From: an uncultured Methylococcaceae bacterium
Lineage (GTDB): Bacteria; Pseudomonadota; Gammaproteobacteria; Methylococcales; Methylomonadaceae
DNA: 35,949 bases
Direction of reading: 5' to 3'
Assembly (NCBI GenBank): GCA_903866825.1
Contig: CAIPPE010000234.1
Coordinates: forward strand, 1-35,949
Part shown: positions 1 to 9,544 of the stretch, in pieces
How the letters are laid out: every line of letters starts with the position of its first letter
How positions within the stretch are numbered: position 1 is the stretch's first letter
The notes under the pieces: generated by a model
Seen by the model: only the letters and a program-made list of their open reading frames with translations
What the model was told of the DNA's origin: nothing
Database searches by the model: none
Translations under genes and position numbers: made by a program

Positions 1-410
1 ACCCTAATCTTGTTGCGCCAATTTGAATACAGCGTATCATGTCGATCCAAGAGACTTGTTGCTGTGTTGAAATAGGCCTGCAAGGGCTGCAAAGCACTGG
101 GTGGTAGTTGATTCTTTAAGTGTTGTTGCGCTAAATAAAAGACCAAAGCCGTGGCTGATTCCATATCAGGAATTTCCAGAACAGCGTCTTTTGTATCCAG
201 ATACCAATAGGAGGCTCCATCCCGCTTTTCATTGAGTAATTGAGGAAAGACACTGGCCAAGGCATCCAGGTCTCGCTGAATTGTCCGATAAGTAGGCAAT
301 TCTATTTGTTGCCCTTTCAGTTGAGCAATAATTTGTTGAATTTTAATGCTACGAGGATAGGCTGGAATGGTGAGTAAGATTTTCCATTGCCTTAGAACTG
401 CATCAGCCAT
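1..410 (-). CDS. WYL-type HTH transcriptional regulator, partial
   Basis: The reading frame runs from an ATG at 410 off the left edge, giving the first 136 residues of a longer protein. The N-terminus looks like the winged HTH of the YafY/WYL (DeoR-like) regulators, with the recognition segment YRTIQRDLDAL near residues 41-51, followed by a segment resembling the linker before the WYL domain; the WYL motif itself would lie outside the window. A GAGGA ribosome site sits 8 nt before the ATG. WYL regulators often control defence genes in islands, and this one opens the accessory region, but its target is not visible. A palindrome at 472-488 upstream may be its operator. The family call rests on HTH residues only. 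Confidence 0.65.
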   Translation of the reverse strand, partial: MADAVLRQWKILLTIPAYPRSIKIQQIIAQLKGQQIELPTYRTIQRDLDALASVFPQLLNEKRDGASYWYLDTKDAVLEIPDMESATALVFYLAQQHLKNQLPPSALQPLQAYFNTATSLLDRHDTLYSNWRNKIR

Positions 411-471
411 ATCAATGTCCTCGATGAATAAAATAAAAAAATCAAGAAAAGCGAGTAAATTAATTACCGAC

Positions 472-488
472 TAGACATGATACGTCTA
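472..488. promoter_or_regulatory. Inverted repeat, possible operator
   Basis: TAGAC-atgatac-GTCTA is a perfect 5-bp inverted repeat with a 7-nt spacer. It lies between the divergent WYL-type regulator and the 624 gene, a natural place for a regulator binding site. The arms are short, so chance occurrence cannot be excluded. Confidence 0.25.
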
Positions 489-623
489 ATGATTGGTGTA
501 TGCTAGTGAAGGTTAAAGAAAGAATAGTCTTATGTACGTTAAATCCAAGCTGTTTACTTAATTTAAATAGGTTATTCAGGAACATGTATCGTTTGCAGTT
601 GTAAGTTTTAAAGGTAAATAAAT

Positions 624-1691
624 ATGAATGATTTGTCACAAAAAACCCATGAAACTAACTATGCCACGAATAATGAAAACTCTAAACAAAATATTCCGAT
701 AGTAAAAGATGAACAATCTAAATCTCAAGATATTGGATTATATGGCATTATCAGAATAGCAATCGCAGGGATTGTGATTATTTTTATAGCTCGTATATTT
801 TATAATTATGAGGTTTCTATAAAATCTTCTATAGAAAGAGCGTCTTTTGATTCTATTCAAACATCAATGAATCAAGCCCCCCCGGCTAAATCAACTACAA
901 ACACCCCCCCTACACAAAATAGAGCAGATGAGTTTTTAGCTGCTGCTTCAAATGTCGATAAACAGTCATCCAAGATAATCCAATCTCCACCTTCAGATTT
1001 AACGCCAGCACCCAATCAAAAAGATCAAGCTATCGAGTCACCTAAGAACCCACCCAAAAGCCCCCCTGTAATAGCACCATTAAATTCAACTAAATATTCG
1101 TCCACCCTTCAGACGCCAAAACACGTTATTGGTGATACCTATATCATTGAAGTGGTTAATCCAAATAACGGAAAACCAGGCATTGTCACTGAGCGACGCA
1201 TAGTTTCTGTAGATGAGTCAAAAATAGTTATTCAATCGAAAAGCCTTTCCAGTAAACAAGGTACTGTAAGAGTTCTAGAATACACTCCTGAATGGAATCT
1301 CATTCTATCTAGAAGCTCTAGTGGCGAAGAGCTTGATTATTCACCACCACTTAAATATTTTGATTTTCCATTATTCATAGGGAAAAGCTGGCAACAAACA
1401 AGCACCGAAACCAACACTAAAACAGGTACTCAGCGCCAGTTCATAGTGAAAGCAACTATTACTAACTGGGAGTCGATAACAGTAGCATCTGGCACCTACA
1501 GTGGTTTAAAAATTTCTTCAACAACTGAAGTATTAGATCCTCTAACCGGATTAAAAACTACAGGAACAGATACAACTTGGTATGTACCTGAACTACGTAA
1601 AAGCATTTTATCGAAGACAACTCAAACTAACTCGAACGGCTTATCTGAAGAGGAAGTAATTCAATTACTAAATTATAAAATTGAAAATTGA
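624..1691 (+). CDS. Single-pass membrane protein with Pro-rich linker, unknown function
   Basis: A 355-residue protein I do not recognise by name. Residues 1-38 are polar, residues about 39-62 form one hydrophobic helix (GIIRIAIAGIVIIFIARIFY), and residues about 85-155 are a low-complexity linker rich in Pro, Ser, Thr, Asn and Lys. The C-terminal domain (about 160-350) is beta-rich with repeated Thr/Ser strands and resembles DUF3108-like envelope proteins in general character. The likely topology is a short cytoplasmic tail, one membrane anchor and a periplasmic domain. It lies between the WYL-type regulator and another membrane protein, in AT-rich sequence unlike the recombination block. A defence or cell-envelope role is possible from context only. 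Confidence 0.6.
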   Translation: MNDLSQKTHETNYATNNENSKQNIPIVKDEQSKSQDIGLYGIIRIAIAGIVIIFIARIFYNYEVSIKSSIERASFDSIQTSMNQAPPAKSTTNTPPTQNRADEFLAAASNVDKQSSKIIQSPPSDLTPAPNQKDQAIESPKNPPKSPPVIAPLNSTKYSSTLQTPKHVIGDTYIIEVVNPNNGKPGIVTERRIVSVDESKIVIQSKSLSSKQGTVRVLEYTPEWNLILSRSSSGEELDYSPPLKYFDFPLFIGKSWQQTSTETNTKTGTQRQFIVKATITNWESITVASGTYSGLKISSTTEVLDPLTGLKTTGTDTTWYVPELRKSILSKTTQTNSNGLSEEEVIQLLNYKIEN

Positions 1692-1950
1692 TTGGAAACA
1701 AATCAACTTTAATTATGTAGTATCAATCCGAGTCTTTTTTATATGTTTATAACTACAGTAATTTATGTTGAGAACGTGTTTTTAAGAATCATTGACTTAC
1801 ATCATTAAGTATTTCTGCTCTTTTTTAGAGCTAAAAATAAACTACTAGCGGTACTAAACTAAGATTTTTTACAAGAACGTTGCCCAAAATAGCCTAAAAA
1901 TTCGAAATTTTCAGATAACACTTAACTTAATCAGTAGATATTTACTCAAT

Positions 1951-4515
1951 ATGGCATATTTAATCATTACAATCATCATTATTTATTTTGCCATTGCACT
2001 ATTAAAAAATATTGGAAAACTATTAGTTGGATCAATCAAATGCCTTTTCAATTTAATATTTAGACTAATAAAATATACCTTATTATTCAGCTTTTACATG
2101 TCCCTAGCAATTATACTGGGTCCATCTATGTTACTCGGCTTTATCTTTGAAAGAGTTTTTACCCTTTTTAAGATACGAGAGCTAATAAGTGGTGTATTGA
2201 TCATCTTAAGTTGGGTTTTATTTCTGATATGGGGGTTCTTAAAAACGCAACCTGAAATGATTATTTTCGGGATCGATTTTAACTCCAACTTAGATGCGTT
2301 AAGCTTCGATACACTGAAATATTTCCTACCAGCCTTTCTATTCATTGGCATGGTTTACTCTCGCAATGAAACTCAGCATAGTGAGTCGAAAATCGAACCG
2401 TTAGAAATTTTCAAAAAAAAATGCTCAGATTTCTATATTTACTTTTTCACATCTTTTTTATTGTTAACAATATCTATTGAATTAGGACGTATTTTCCAAC
2501 TCATTGGTTGGTCTTTGAAAATAACATGGCATTTAGCATTAGTACATTTCTGTGTAGCGGTTATTTTACAAGTCTACGCTATTGGTTCTGAGGTAGGTAG
2601 AAAAAATCTACTCGAACAGATTCTTAACACACTCAAAAACTGTGAAAAAGTAAATACAAGTTTGTATTTGAAAGATCTAACAAAAGATAGCATTTTGACC
2701 AACGATGAAGTGGAAACGATCTTTCATGGTATTGCTGCTAACCTAGTTAAAACTGGTATTTTAGAAGAGTTTGAATTAAATGAAACCCTTTGGTTCTTCA
2801 ATAAGTTTTGGCTACAGATGCAATTGAACGAAATGGATTGTATTTTAACGAAAAACCTGCGGCACACTGAAGAAAATCTGAATAATAATCTTATAAATGC
2901 TCTGCATTTACCTAAGAAGGAAAACGAAGACTTTCTTAATCGCTACTTTAATTTAGGTAGTTATTATGAGTTCAGTGATGGTCGTTATTTTGTTATTTAT
3001 CACTTTTCTGACCAATTAAAAACTTGTGTTTCTTGTGGATTGACAGAAGTCATAAAGGACCATCACAGTGGAGAATGGTATTGCTCTTCAATCTGCAAAG
3101 AAACTGAAGAGTTATGCTTAACCATCAAAAATAAGCCTATTGAAACTTTTATAACAGATGCTGCTAAGAATGGTTTTATATTGATAGAAGGCACTACATC
3201 TTGGGCTACAAATCAAAAAATATTTGCCACTGGGGGGCAGGGACATGGTTTTGCTGCGGAACAAGCCAACAATAAAATAGATATTTTAATGGGAAGAGAT
3301 GCAAAAGTTGTTGGTGGTGATAATGCCAAAAATGGAGCGGATAGAATTGTTCAAGGACAACAAATCCAAGTGAAATATTACAATACTGGTGCCAGAAGTG
3401 TTGGGAGCGCTTTCGAAGGTCAACAAGGAATGTACAAGTATCTCGATAAATCAGGTAAACCAATGCAATTGGAAGTGCCAAAAGATCAATATCCAAATGC
3501 TCTTAAAACCATGGAAAACAAAATTAAGGCAGGAAAAGTACCTGGAGTCACTGATCCAAATGAAGCAAGTAGGTTAATTCGTCAAGGCAATATTACTTAC
3601 ACACAAGCTCAGAATATCACTAAATTCGGTACATTAGAGTCAATAACTTATGATATTTCGGACGGTTTTATCACTAGCTCATCTGCAGCAGGCATAAGCT
3701 TTGGCATATCTGCTTTTATTTTCTACATTAATACAAAAGATGAAAAAAAAGCCTTTCAAGCGGCTGCAATTCAAGCTGGAAATACTTTTGGCAAGACACT
3801 AACAATCAGTATAACAACACAACAGCTACATCGATTGGCTGCTATCCAGAATGCTCTTAAATACATCGATGTCCAAAAGATTTCTTCACCCACAATTATA
3901 AGAACATTAGAAAAAGCTGTAAATGTTACAAATGTAAAACAACTTAATAATGTACTAAGAGGATCTCTAGTTACTTCTGTTGCTCTATTTGCAATCACTA
4001 CAGGTCCAGATATAGTTAAGCTAGTACGTGGACGAATATCTCAAGAACAGTTTTTAAAAAATCTAGCCATTGTTTCATCTGGTGCTACTGGAGCTTTGAT
4101 AGGTCAATATGCTGGCGGAATTTTATTTAGCTCAATGGGGCCAATTGGTTCTATTTTCGGAAGAATGGCTGGAGCAACAATCGGAGGTTTCGTCGCCTCA
4201 GCTGTGACAAATAATATTGCAACTAAACTCATAGAAGAAGATAGCATTAAAATGCTGCGCTTTATCCAACATCAAATAGAATATTTGGCTGTCACATTTA
4301 TGTTGACCGAGGTAGAAATTGATAATCTAAATGCTAACCTAGCAACTGTTATCAATCCAAAAACATTGGAGGTGTTATTTGCTGCTGAAAATCACAGAAG
4401 ATCAATGGCTAATTTTTTCCTAAAACCAGTTGTTGTTACCATTATAAAGCAACGACCTATTATGACGTATGAGTTTGATAACGTAATAGATGCTTGTAGT
4501 GATTGGGTGAATTAA
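1951..4515 (+). CDS. Multidomain membrane protein with zinc-finger-like, nuclease-like and glycine-zipper regions
   Basis: An 854-residue protein. Residues about 1-215 contain several hydrophobic helices, in two clusters (about 1-135 and 162-212). A four-Cys cluster (C359, C362, C378, C382) looks like a small zinc finger. From about 425 a conserved-looking domain begins with GGQGHGFAAEQANN, followed by NGADR (461-465) and IQVKYY (472-477); the D464...Q473-x-K475 spacing resembles a degenerate PD-(D/E)XK core. The C-terminal part (about 690-750) is a Gly/Ala-rich glycine zipper suited to membrane insertion. I recall proteins with the same 425-to-end domain in many bacterial islands, annotated as hypothetical. 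A toxin or anti-phage effector role is inference; the nuclease reading is the weakest part. Confidence 0.65.
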   Translation: MAYLIITIIIIYFAIALLKNIGKLLVGSIKCLFNLIFRLIKYTLLFSFYMSLAIILGPSMLLGFIFERVFTLFKIRELISGVLIILSWVLFLIWGFLKTQPEMIIFGIDFNSNLDALSFDTLKYFLPAFLFIGMVYSRNETQHSESKIEPLEIFKKKCSDFYIYFFTSFLLLTISIELGRIFQLIGWSLKITWHLALVHFCVAVILQVYAIGSEVGRKNLLEQILNTLKNCEKVNTSLYLKDLTKDSILTNDEVETIFHGIAANLVKTGILEEFELNETLWFFNKFWLQMQLNEMDCILTKNLRHTEENLNNNLINALHLPKKENEDFLNRYFNLGSYYEFSDGRYFVIYHFSDQLKTCVSCGLTEVIKDHHSGEWYCSSICKETEELCLTIKNKPIETFITDAAKNGFILIEGTTSWATNQKIFATGGQGHGFAAEQANNKIDILMGRDAKVVGGDNAKNGADRIVQGQQIQVKYYNTGARSVGSAFEGQQGMYKYLDKSGKPMQLEVPKDQYPNALKTMENKIKAGKVPGVTDPNEASRLIRQGNITYTQAQNITKFGTLESITYDISDGFITSSSAAGISFGISAFIFYINTKDEKKAFQAAAIQAGNTFGKTLTISITTQQLHRLAAIQNALKYIDVQKISSPTIIRTLEKAVNVTNVKQLNNVLRGSLVTSVALFAITTGPDIVKLVRGRISQEQFLKNLAIVSSGATGALIGQYAGGILFSSMGPIGSIFGRMAGATIGGFVASAVTNNIATKLIEEDSIKMLRFIQHQIEYLAVTFMLTEVEIDNLNANLATVINPKTLEVLFAAENHRRSMANFFLKPVVVTIIKQRPIMTYEFDNVIDACSDWVN

Positions 4516-4626
4516 TCAATCGTTTAATTAATTCGGCTATAAGATTGTAAATAACAGACAATAAGGTAATTGATGAACTATATTAATTAGGGCACATATG
4601 AATATTAATTATCAGCTAATTCACCA

Positions 4627-4659
4627 AAGCAACGTACCAGCGAATCCAGTACGTTGCTT
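4627..4659. terminator. Bidirectional hairpin between convergent genes
   Basis: AAGCAACGTAC and GTACGTTGCTT form a perfect 11-bp stem with an 11-nt loop, between the end of the 854-residue gene (4515) and the stop of the minus-strand OB-like gene (4671). No strong U-tract follows on either strand, so it may end transcription from both sides only partly. Confidence 0.6.
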
Positions 4660-4670
4660 GTTATTGAATT

Positions 4671-5030
4671 TTAAAATATTTCTGACCGCGCCGCCTTTTC
4701 AATTTCTAAATGATACCGATTAAAGCGCTCTCCCGCTTGCTTTCCAAAAAACTGAATTAAAATCAAATCACCCGAAGCGGCTTGTTTGCGATTCATTCCT
4801 TCTTGCAACCATTCACTCAAAAAAGCAGATACTAACTCATTAGAATCAGCGAGTCGCACTGTTACAGTGTGCTGTTCACCGTACACTGGATGCGTAAAAC
4901 TATTAAAGTTAGCAATAGTGCCCATGATGTCTCCATCTTTTTCAAAGCTCCAAAATCGAGCGTTTTGTTGAGCAGACACCGGTGTTTGGCCAGATTGGAC
5001 GGCTCTTAGTTTTGCAAATTTATCAGACAT
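4671..5030 (-). CDS. Small OB-fold-like protein, putative ssDNA-binding
   Basis: The open frame extends to 5108, but the ATG at 5030 (MSDKFAKL) has an AGGG site about 8 nt upstream and is preferred, giving 119 residues. The pattern of alternating strands, FWSFEKDGDIMGTIANF, then YGEQHTVTVRLAD, then GDLILIQFFGK and RYHLEIEKA, looks like a single OB-fold domain of the sort found in small phage and plasmid proteins acting on single-stranded DNA. This is by fold pattern and not a family match. It is read in the same direction as the Gabija pair but lies 345 bases beyond gajB's stop, so co-transcription is uncertain. Confidence 0.5.
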   Translation of the reverse strand: MSDKFAKLRAVQSGQTPVSAQQNARFWSFEKDGDIMGTIANFNSFTHPVYGEQHTVTVRLADSNELVSAFLSEWLQEGMNRKQAASGDLILIQFFGKQAGERFNRYHLEIEKAARSEIF

Positions 5031-5221
5031 CGTTTTAACCCTATAAAAAAATATTGCACCAGAACCATTGGGGATAGACTGGATATAAGTGAAGCTTTTA
5101 GTCTTCATATCATTGACTTTACTATTATTTTTTTACTGAAAGGCATCAAGATTTGCACAAGAAACCAGTTCAAAACGCAATGAAACGATGAACGTTATCG
5201 TCGGATAAAAAATAGTCGATA

Positions 5222-5332
5222 GTGCTGGCAAACTGGAAGCTTACAGGTAACGAGGATTTTGATTCAGAAGTTCTAAATATCTTTAGTAGTGCTGAGGTTG
5301 ACAGACAGCAGTGTGCCAGGATCGGAAGTTGA
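5222..5332 (+). other. Short open frame, possible gene remnant
   Basis: Between the OB-like gene and gajB, a plus-strand frame from GTG reads 36 codons (beginning VLANWKLTGNEDFDSE). Composition is protein-like, but there is a stop just upstream, no ribosome site and no recognised family. It may be the broken tail of a lost gene. Confidence 0.12.
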
Positions 5333-5374
5333 GTCTTCTTAAAAAATAAGCTGGGGTGAAGGTAAAGACTGATA

Positions 5375-7234
5375 CTACAATGTGAGAATTTCCTCCTCCG
5401 TAAACCACTCTTGCGATAAAACATTATTTTTCACCTTATTGGGATCATTGGTATAAACAATGATCGCCAGACTTTCTTCTGCTCGACTGCAAGTCACATA
5501 AAATAAACGCCTAGTGCGGTCGATACTGGTTTCTTTACCTTTTGCCTGATTACCAATGTCTGATCTTGTCGGGGTTTTAACGCCGAATAACTTTTCATAA
5601 CTAAAGAAATTACCACCGGCATCCTCATCATCAAGAACCACTATGACGCGCTGGAATTCGAGTCCTTTGATTCCCTGATGCGTTCCAAAACGGGATTTGT
5701 CGGAGATATAATACACATATTCTTTGAATTCACTGAAGGAAGATGTCAAAGCCTTATCCCAAGCATCAATAATGGGGTCGACATCATATTCGACCATCTC
5801 GAAGTCTTTTTCTTGCCTGTCTGCAATTGTAACTAGATTGTCGGGTACTTTGAATAATCTACTGCGATGAATTTCTTTGAGAATGCTTTTTAATGTTGGG
5901 TTCGAATCGTTTTCCCAAAGGGCGTAAAGCGCATCTACCGCTTCCTTCACTTTTTTTAATTCGGCTCTAGGATTTTCACTATTTTCAAATTGTTCCTTGA
6001 ACATTAACGGAGAATGCTTGTTGAGTATTCGGGACATCGAAAATTGATTATTAACTTCTAAGCTGTTAATGAGTGGTAGTATTTTTTCAGAAAAAAAAGT
6101 TATGCTAGACAAAGTCCCATCTAATAAGCCAGTTTTTAGTTTATCGATGTTGTATAGGGCATTGAAGAAGTTTGAGAATCCACCACGTTGAGCTGCCATA
6201 TGGTGCTCAAGGATAAGGCATTTATTTTCTTTTGGGTCCGTCCATAGCTTATCGTTCGTAAACTCAACCATTTTTTGGCAAACAGTATCTTCAAATGCAG
6301 CTTTATCAATGGATTTGCTGGTATCTGCAATGAATAGCCTTACGACGCCTTCATTTTCTTTAACAGATTTTTGCAAGTTTTGATCAACGTTCTCCCGAAT
6401 TTTATTGATGAGCTTAACGACTCGACGGGGGCATCTGTAATTGTAGATTTTCTTCGGTGTCAGCCAGTCATCAGGTAATGGAGCCAGCCCTAGATCTTCT
6501 TTACCATCCATGTAGATGCGTTGCATGATATCGCCAAAAAGCCCAAGTGAAAATTGAGATCTATGTACTCGCTGAACTGTAAAAAGTGCTTCGATTAATT
6601 CTTTTTTCGTATCTTGGCTTTCATCCACCAGTAAGATTGGAAATTTACGTATTAAGATTGTTTGCAGAAGCGACTGGTTCGAGAGCAATTCCGCCGTTAA
6701 CGCTATTACCTCAGTATGATTAAGAGAATCTCTACCCGAGTTCTCTCCATTGGGGTTGTAAGTGAATTTTCGAATGGTACTTAGTGACTCCAGTCGTTTG
6801 TGTTTAGAAGCTATTTGTCTAGGTCTATCTTCATAGGCCTTTGATCCCGCCCGCCCTTTGCTTTGTGCTATTTCAAGTTCATTAATATCCTTTTTAAGGC
6901 GTTCTCTAAGCAACGCTTTAATATTATATGTATATGGCTTAATCAGCTCCCAAGCAAAGCTATGAATGGTTGATACACTGAATGCTGGATCGAACTCCAG
7001 CCGCCGTTTAATTTCATCACATGCTGCATTGGTATAAGTGATAATTGCCACTTGTTGTGCATTGGTTCGTAAGCGATGAATATTATTTTCACGAAACCGT
7101 TTTAGTACCTCGACCAATGAACGAGTTTTCCCTGACCCTGCACCTGCAAAAAGAAAAAAGCTTTTAGGCTTGTCGAGGTCGAGACAGCTATAGATTTCAT
7201 CATCAACAGCTTTTGTGTCAATTACATCTGTCAT
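5375..7234 (-). CDS. gajB: UvrD/Rep-type helicase of a Gabija-like system (GajB)
   Basis: A 619-residue superfamily 1 helicase. Walker A is AGAGSGKTR (30-38), the TNAACDEIKRR segment is motif Ia, and motif II is LLVDESQDTKKE (D204 E205). Later motifs include YNYRCPRRVV, GIKGLEFQRVIV and the motif VI region RRLFYVTCSRAEESLAI. In Gabija systems the helicase partners an OLD-type endonuclease and is needed for defence against phages. The start ATG overlaps the stop of the upstream gene by one base (TAATG), so the two are translationally coupled. At 619 residues it is longer than the classical GajB (about 500), so a divergent subtype is possible. Confidence 0.85.
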   Translation of the reverse strand: MTDVIDTKAVDDEIYSCLDLDKPKSFFLFAGAGSGKTRSLVEVLKRFRENNIHRLRTNAQQVAIITYTNAACDEIKRRLEFDPAFSVSTIHSFAWELIKPYTYNIKALLRERLKKDINELEIAQSKGRAGSKAYEDRPRQIASKHKRLESLSTIRKFTYNPNGENSGRDSLNHTEVIALTAELLSNQSLLQTILIRKFPILLVDESQDTKKELIEALFTVQRVHRSQFSLGLFGDIMQRIYMDGKEDLGLAPLPDDWLTPKKIYNYRCPRRVVKLINKIRENVDQNLQKSVKENEGVVRLFIADTSKSIDKAAFEDTVCQKMVEFTNDKLWTDPKENKCLILEHHMAAQRGGFSNFFNALYNIDKLKTGLLDGTLSSITFFSEKILPLINSLEVNNQFSMSRILNKHSPLMFKEQFENSENPRAELKKVKEAVDALYALWENDSNPTLKSILKEIHRSRLFKVPDNLVTIADRQEKDFEMVEYDVDPIIDAWDKALTSSFSEFKEYVYYISDKSRFGTHQGIKGLEFQRVIVVLDDEDAGGNFFSYEKLFGVKTPTRSDIGNQAKGKETSIDRTRRLFYVTCSRAEESLAIIVYTNDPNKVKNNVLSQEWFTEEEILTL

Positions 7235-9507
7235 TACTTGTCCTCAGGCCTAACTAACGACGGAGTTACCAAAGGTGGATCATTGATTAACATAGTCTTA
7301 AGCCACTCAAGGCCTTCTTTAATATATGCGGGAGGTTTAATCAAATTTGGCTCGGTGGTGTAAAGCAATTCCAGAGCCATTTCAGCCTTCTTAGCATTCT
7401 TGCCGAGCGCAATAAACATGTCCTCGCAGGCCTCATCGAGAGTTGCTTTATTAACGGCGTCGGCCATTTTCTTTATGAGGCCTTTGCTATCCGTTATGGC
7501 TTTAAACATCTTGAGATTTTCCAGTACTAAAGCGTCTTCAAACGTATAGGGAATAGCTTCTTCATCTTTTTCTGATAGATATTTAATCTTTGTAAGACAG
7601 GGATACGCTACCCTAACCAATCTTTCGTCAGTTGTTTTTTCTTCGGGTGTTGCGGCCAAAATTTCATCTAAATTGGTACTTTTTGGCGCCCAACTTTTTA
7701 ATGTATCGTTTCCCGTTCTAAGGTTTTGGTCCTTCTTCGGTCGTGCTTTACCAGTAGATTCTTTCTCAATTGAATCAAGATCGGTGATAACAAGCGTGGG
7801 AATACCCAAAGCCTTAATTAACGGACGTAATCTGTGCGCGTGACTACCGCCGATCTCCAATAAAGAGATATAGCTTCTCTCTAAATCTGGATAGTGATGT
7901 CTAATGAAGTGGGGAACCAGCATTCGCTCCACCGGCCCTTCAACAAGAATTGCAGCATCAGCAAAAAATAAGTCGCAGTGTGTCGTTTTTAAGTAGCGAC
8001 TCGCAAACTTCGATGTATCAGTTTCACCACCAAATATTGTGCTCATGCTAACCACTGAAGCGCAGGGTATATCTTGCTTACTTGCCAGTCGTTTTCTGCG
8101 GAAATAACGTAATCCGGTAAAGTCTGTCTCATGCGCGATATGACTAGAATGCGTGCTCACCACCATCTGGCTAGAAAATTGCGTTTTTTTCCCTAGCTCG
8201 GATTGATTGCGCAATACGCCATATGCCTTCTTAATAAAAACCTGCTGCACTTGTGCGTGTAGGTGTGCTTCCGGTTCTTCAATGAGCATTAAGTGCAAAG
8301 GCTCTATAGGCGTATTTCCAATTTTCTCCCGCTTACCTACTTTTCCAACACGCATCCATTCATCACGAAAGCGGATCAGATTAAAAATCATAGAGATCAG
8401 GTTTTGGTAGCCCAAACCGTTGTATTTTTCAGGTAGGCATAGGTCGTTGACCGATGGATCTTGACTACGAACAACTTTAAATTGAACGGCTGAGTCATGA
8501 TTTAACCCTTCAACAGGGTTCACTTTACTTGACAGTAAAATTTGTGGGTCACTAAACCCTGGGTAATTCAGACCTTCAAGTTCGCCAATGGCGACACTAA
8601 AGCTGCGCTTCAATTTCTGATCGAACGCTGTTCTCGCAGCTTCCATGGCCTCAAGTGCATCCAAATCACTTGCTTCCGGTAGCTCGCTTGGGTCTAGATG
8701 CTCATTAAAGTAATGTCTTAATTGCGAGGAGAGGCGGCGGTCGGTATTGGCAGTTCCCTCGCCTGAATTCGGATCAGAGAATCCTCTTTGAGCGTTGATG
8801 ATGTCGATTTTGAACAGGCCATCGAAAGGGTCGCCTTCAAGCGGTTCCATTAAATCTGTAAACGACTGAGGTACATCTGATTTTGCATGTGCAAGGTCTA
8901 ACACATAAGCATTAACAGAGAAGAAGTCTTGTAGCTTTCTATCCAAAAAATCACGCATCGACGTTGGCCATAGCGTCAATGTCGATAAAAATTCATTAGG
9001 ATCATTATTTTCTTTTGTACTGTTGCGTGCCTCTAAAGTTTTTTGGGCTGCTGAATACGCGACCATATAGGATTTATAAAGGGCTTCTGGAGTTTCTAGA
9101 TTTTTCGGCTCCAGTATCAGCCTGACACCCAACAAGCCACCATCCCAATCTAAAGTAGGCAGAATGTGGCTAACGTAGTGGATTTTTGATTCATCTACGT
9201 TAAGCCAAACATCAATAGCTGGTAAAAATGGACGCCAAGCATTTAGAGATAGGTCTGGTGTTTCTTTAGGAGTACTAGTGACCCAGTCACTAGCAATTTT
9301 ATTAATTGCGGTCCAATTAGATAATGTTATATCTGTAGTGCTGATTTCTCGGCGTTTTGATTTTTTTAAAAACATAATCAGCGCATCCATTGCGGAAGTT
9401 TTCCCACTATTGTTTGCACCAACAAAAATTGTACTTTCACCCGCCAGTTCTACGCGACAGGTTTTTAATTTTCGAAAGTTTTGAATGTCAATATGGGCAA
9501 TTTTCAA
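7234..9507 (-). CDS. gajA: OLD-family ATPase-TOPRIM endonuclease (GajA-like)
   Basis: The frame is open to a GTG at 9570, but a TTG at 9507 has AAGGA 8 nt upstream and gives the typical family N-terminus MKIAHIDIQNFRKL; this start (757 residues) is preferred. Numbered from the GTG: Walker A GANNSGKTS (51-59), a signature-like YNGLGYQN (383-390), Walker B LMLIEEPEAHLHA (428-440), VVSTHSSHI (470-478), then a TOPRIM domain with ILVEGPVE (E544) and ITDLDS (D597, D599). This is the ABC-ATPase plus TOPRIM layout of class 2 OLD nucleases, found next to UvrD-like helicases in Gabija anti-phage systems. The helicase follows with a one-base overlap. It is longer than the prototype (about 580), mostly between Walker A and the signature. 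Confidence 0.85.
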   Translation of the reverse strand: MKIAHIDIQNFRKLKTCRVELAGESTIFVGANNSGKTSAMDALIMFLKKSKRREISTTDITLSNWTAINKIASDWVTSTPKETPDLSLNAWRPFLPAIDVWLNVDESKIHYVSHILPTLDWDGGLLGVRLILEPKNLETPEALYKSYMVAYSAAQKTLEARNSTKENNDPNEFLSTLTLWPTSMRDFLDRKLQDFFSVNAYVLDLAHAKSDVPQSFTDLMEPLEGDPFDGLFKIDIINAQRGFSDPNSGEGTANTDRRLSSQLRHYFNEHLDPSELPEASDLDALEAMEAARTAFDQKLKRSFSVAIGELEGLNYPGFSDPQILLSSKVNPVEGLNHDSAVQFKVVRSQDPSVNDLCLPEKYNGLGYQNLISMIFNLIRFRDEWMRVGKVGKREKIGNTPIEPLHLMLIEEPEAHLHAQVQQVFIKKAYGVLRNQSELGKKTQFSSQMVVSTHSSHIAHETDFTGLRYFRRKRLASKQDIPCASVVSMSTIFGGETDTSKFASRYLKTTHCDLFFADAAILVEGPVERMLVPHFIRHHYPDLERSYISLLEIGGSHAHRLRPLIKALGIPTLVITDLDSIEKESTGKARPKKDQNLRTGNDTLKSWAPKSTNLDEILAATPEEKTTDERLVRVAYPCLTKIKYLSEKDEEAIPYTFEDALVLENLKMFKAITDSKGLIKKMADAVNKATLDEACEDMFIALGKNAKKAEMALELLYTTEPNLIKPPAYIKEGLEWLKTMLINDPPLVTPSLVRPEDK

Positions 9508-9544
9508 TTTGGAAATCCTTGTATCCTGTTGATTGTATATATGG

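Noticed and set aside
1-600. Left copy of the tRNA-Lys 3' end (attachment repeat)
   Set aside because: No match to the tRNA 3' segment was seen here, so the element end probably lies outside the window.
1817-1831. GCTCT/AGAGC hairpin between the two left plus-strand genes
   Set aside because: Only a 5-bp stem with no U-tract after it; too weak to call a terminator.
5170-5424. 84-codon minus-strand frame
   Set aside because: Ser/Phe/Leu-rich translation overlapping the end of gajB, no ribosome site or family; it looks like a shadow frame.
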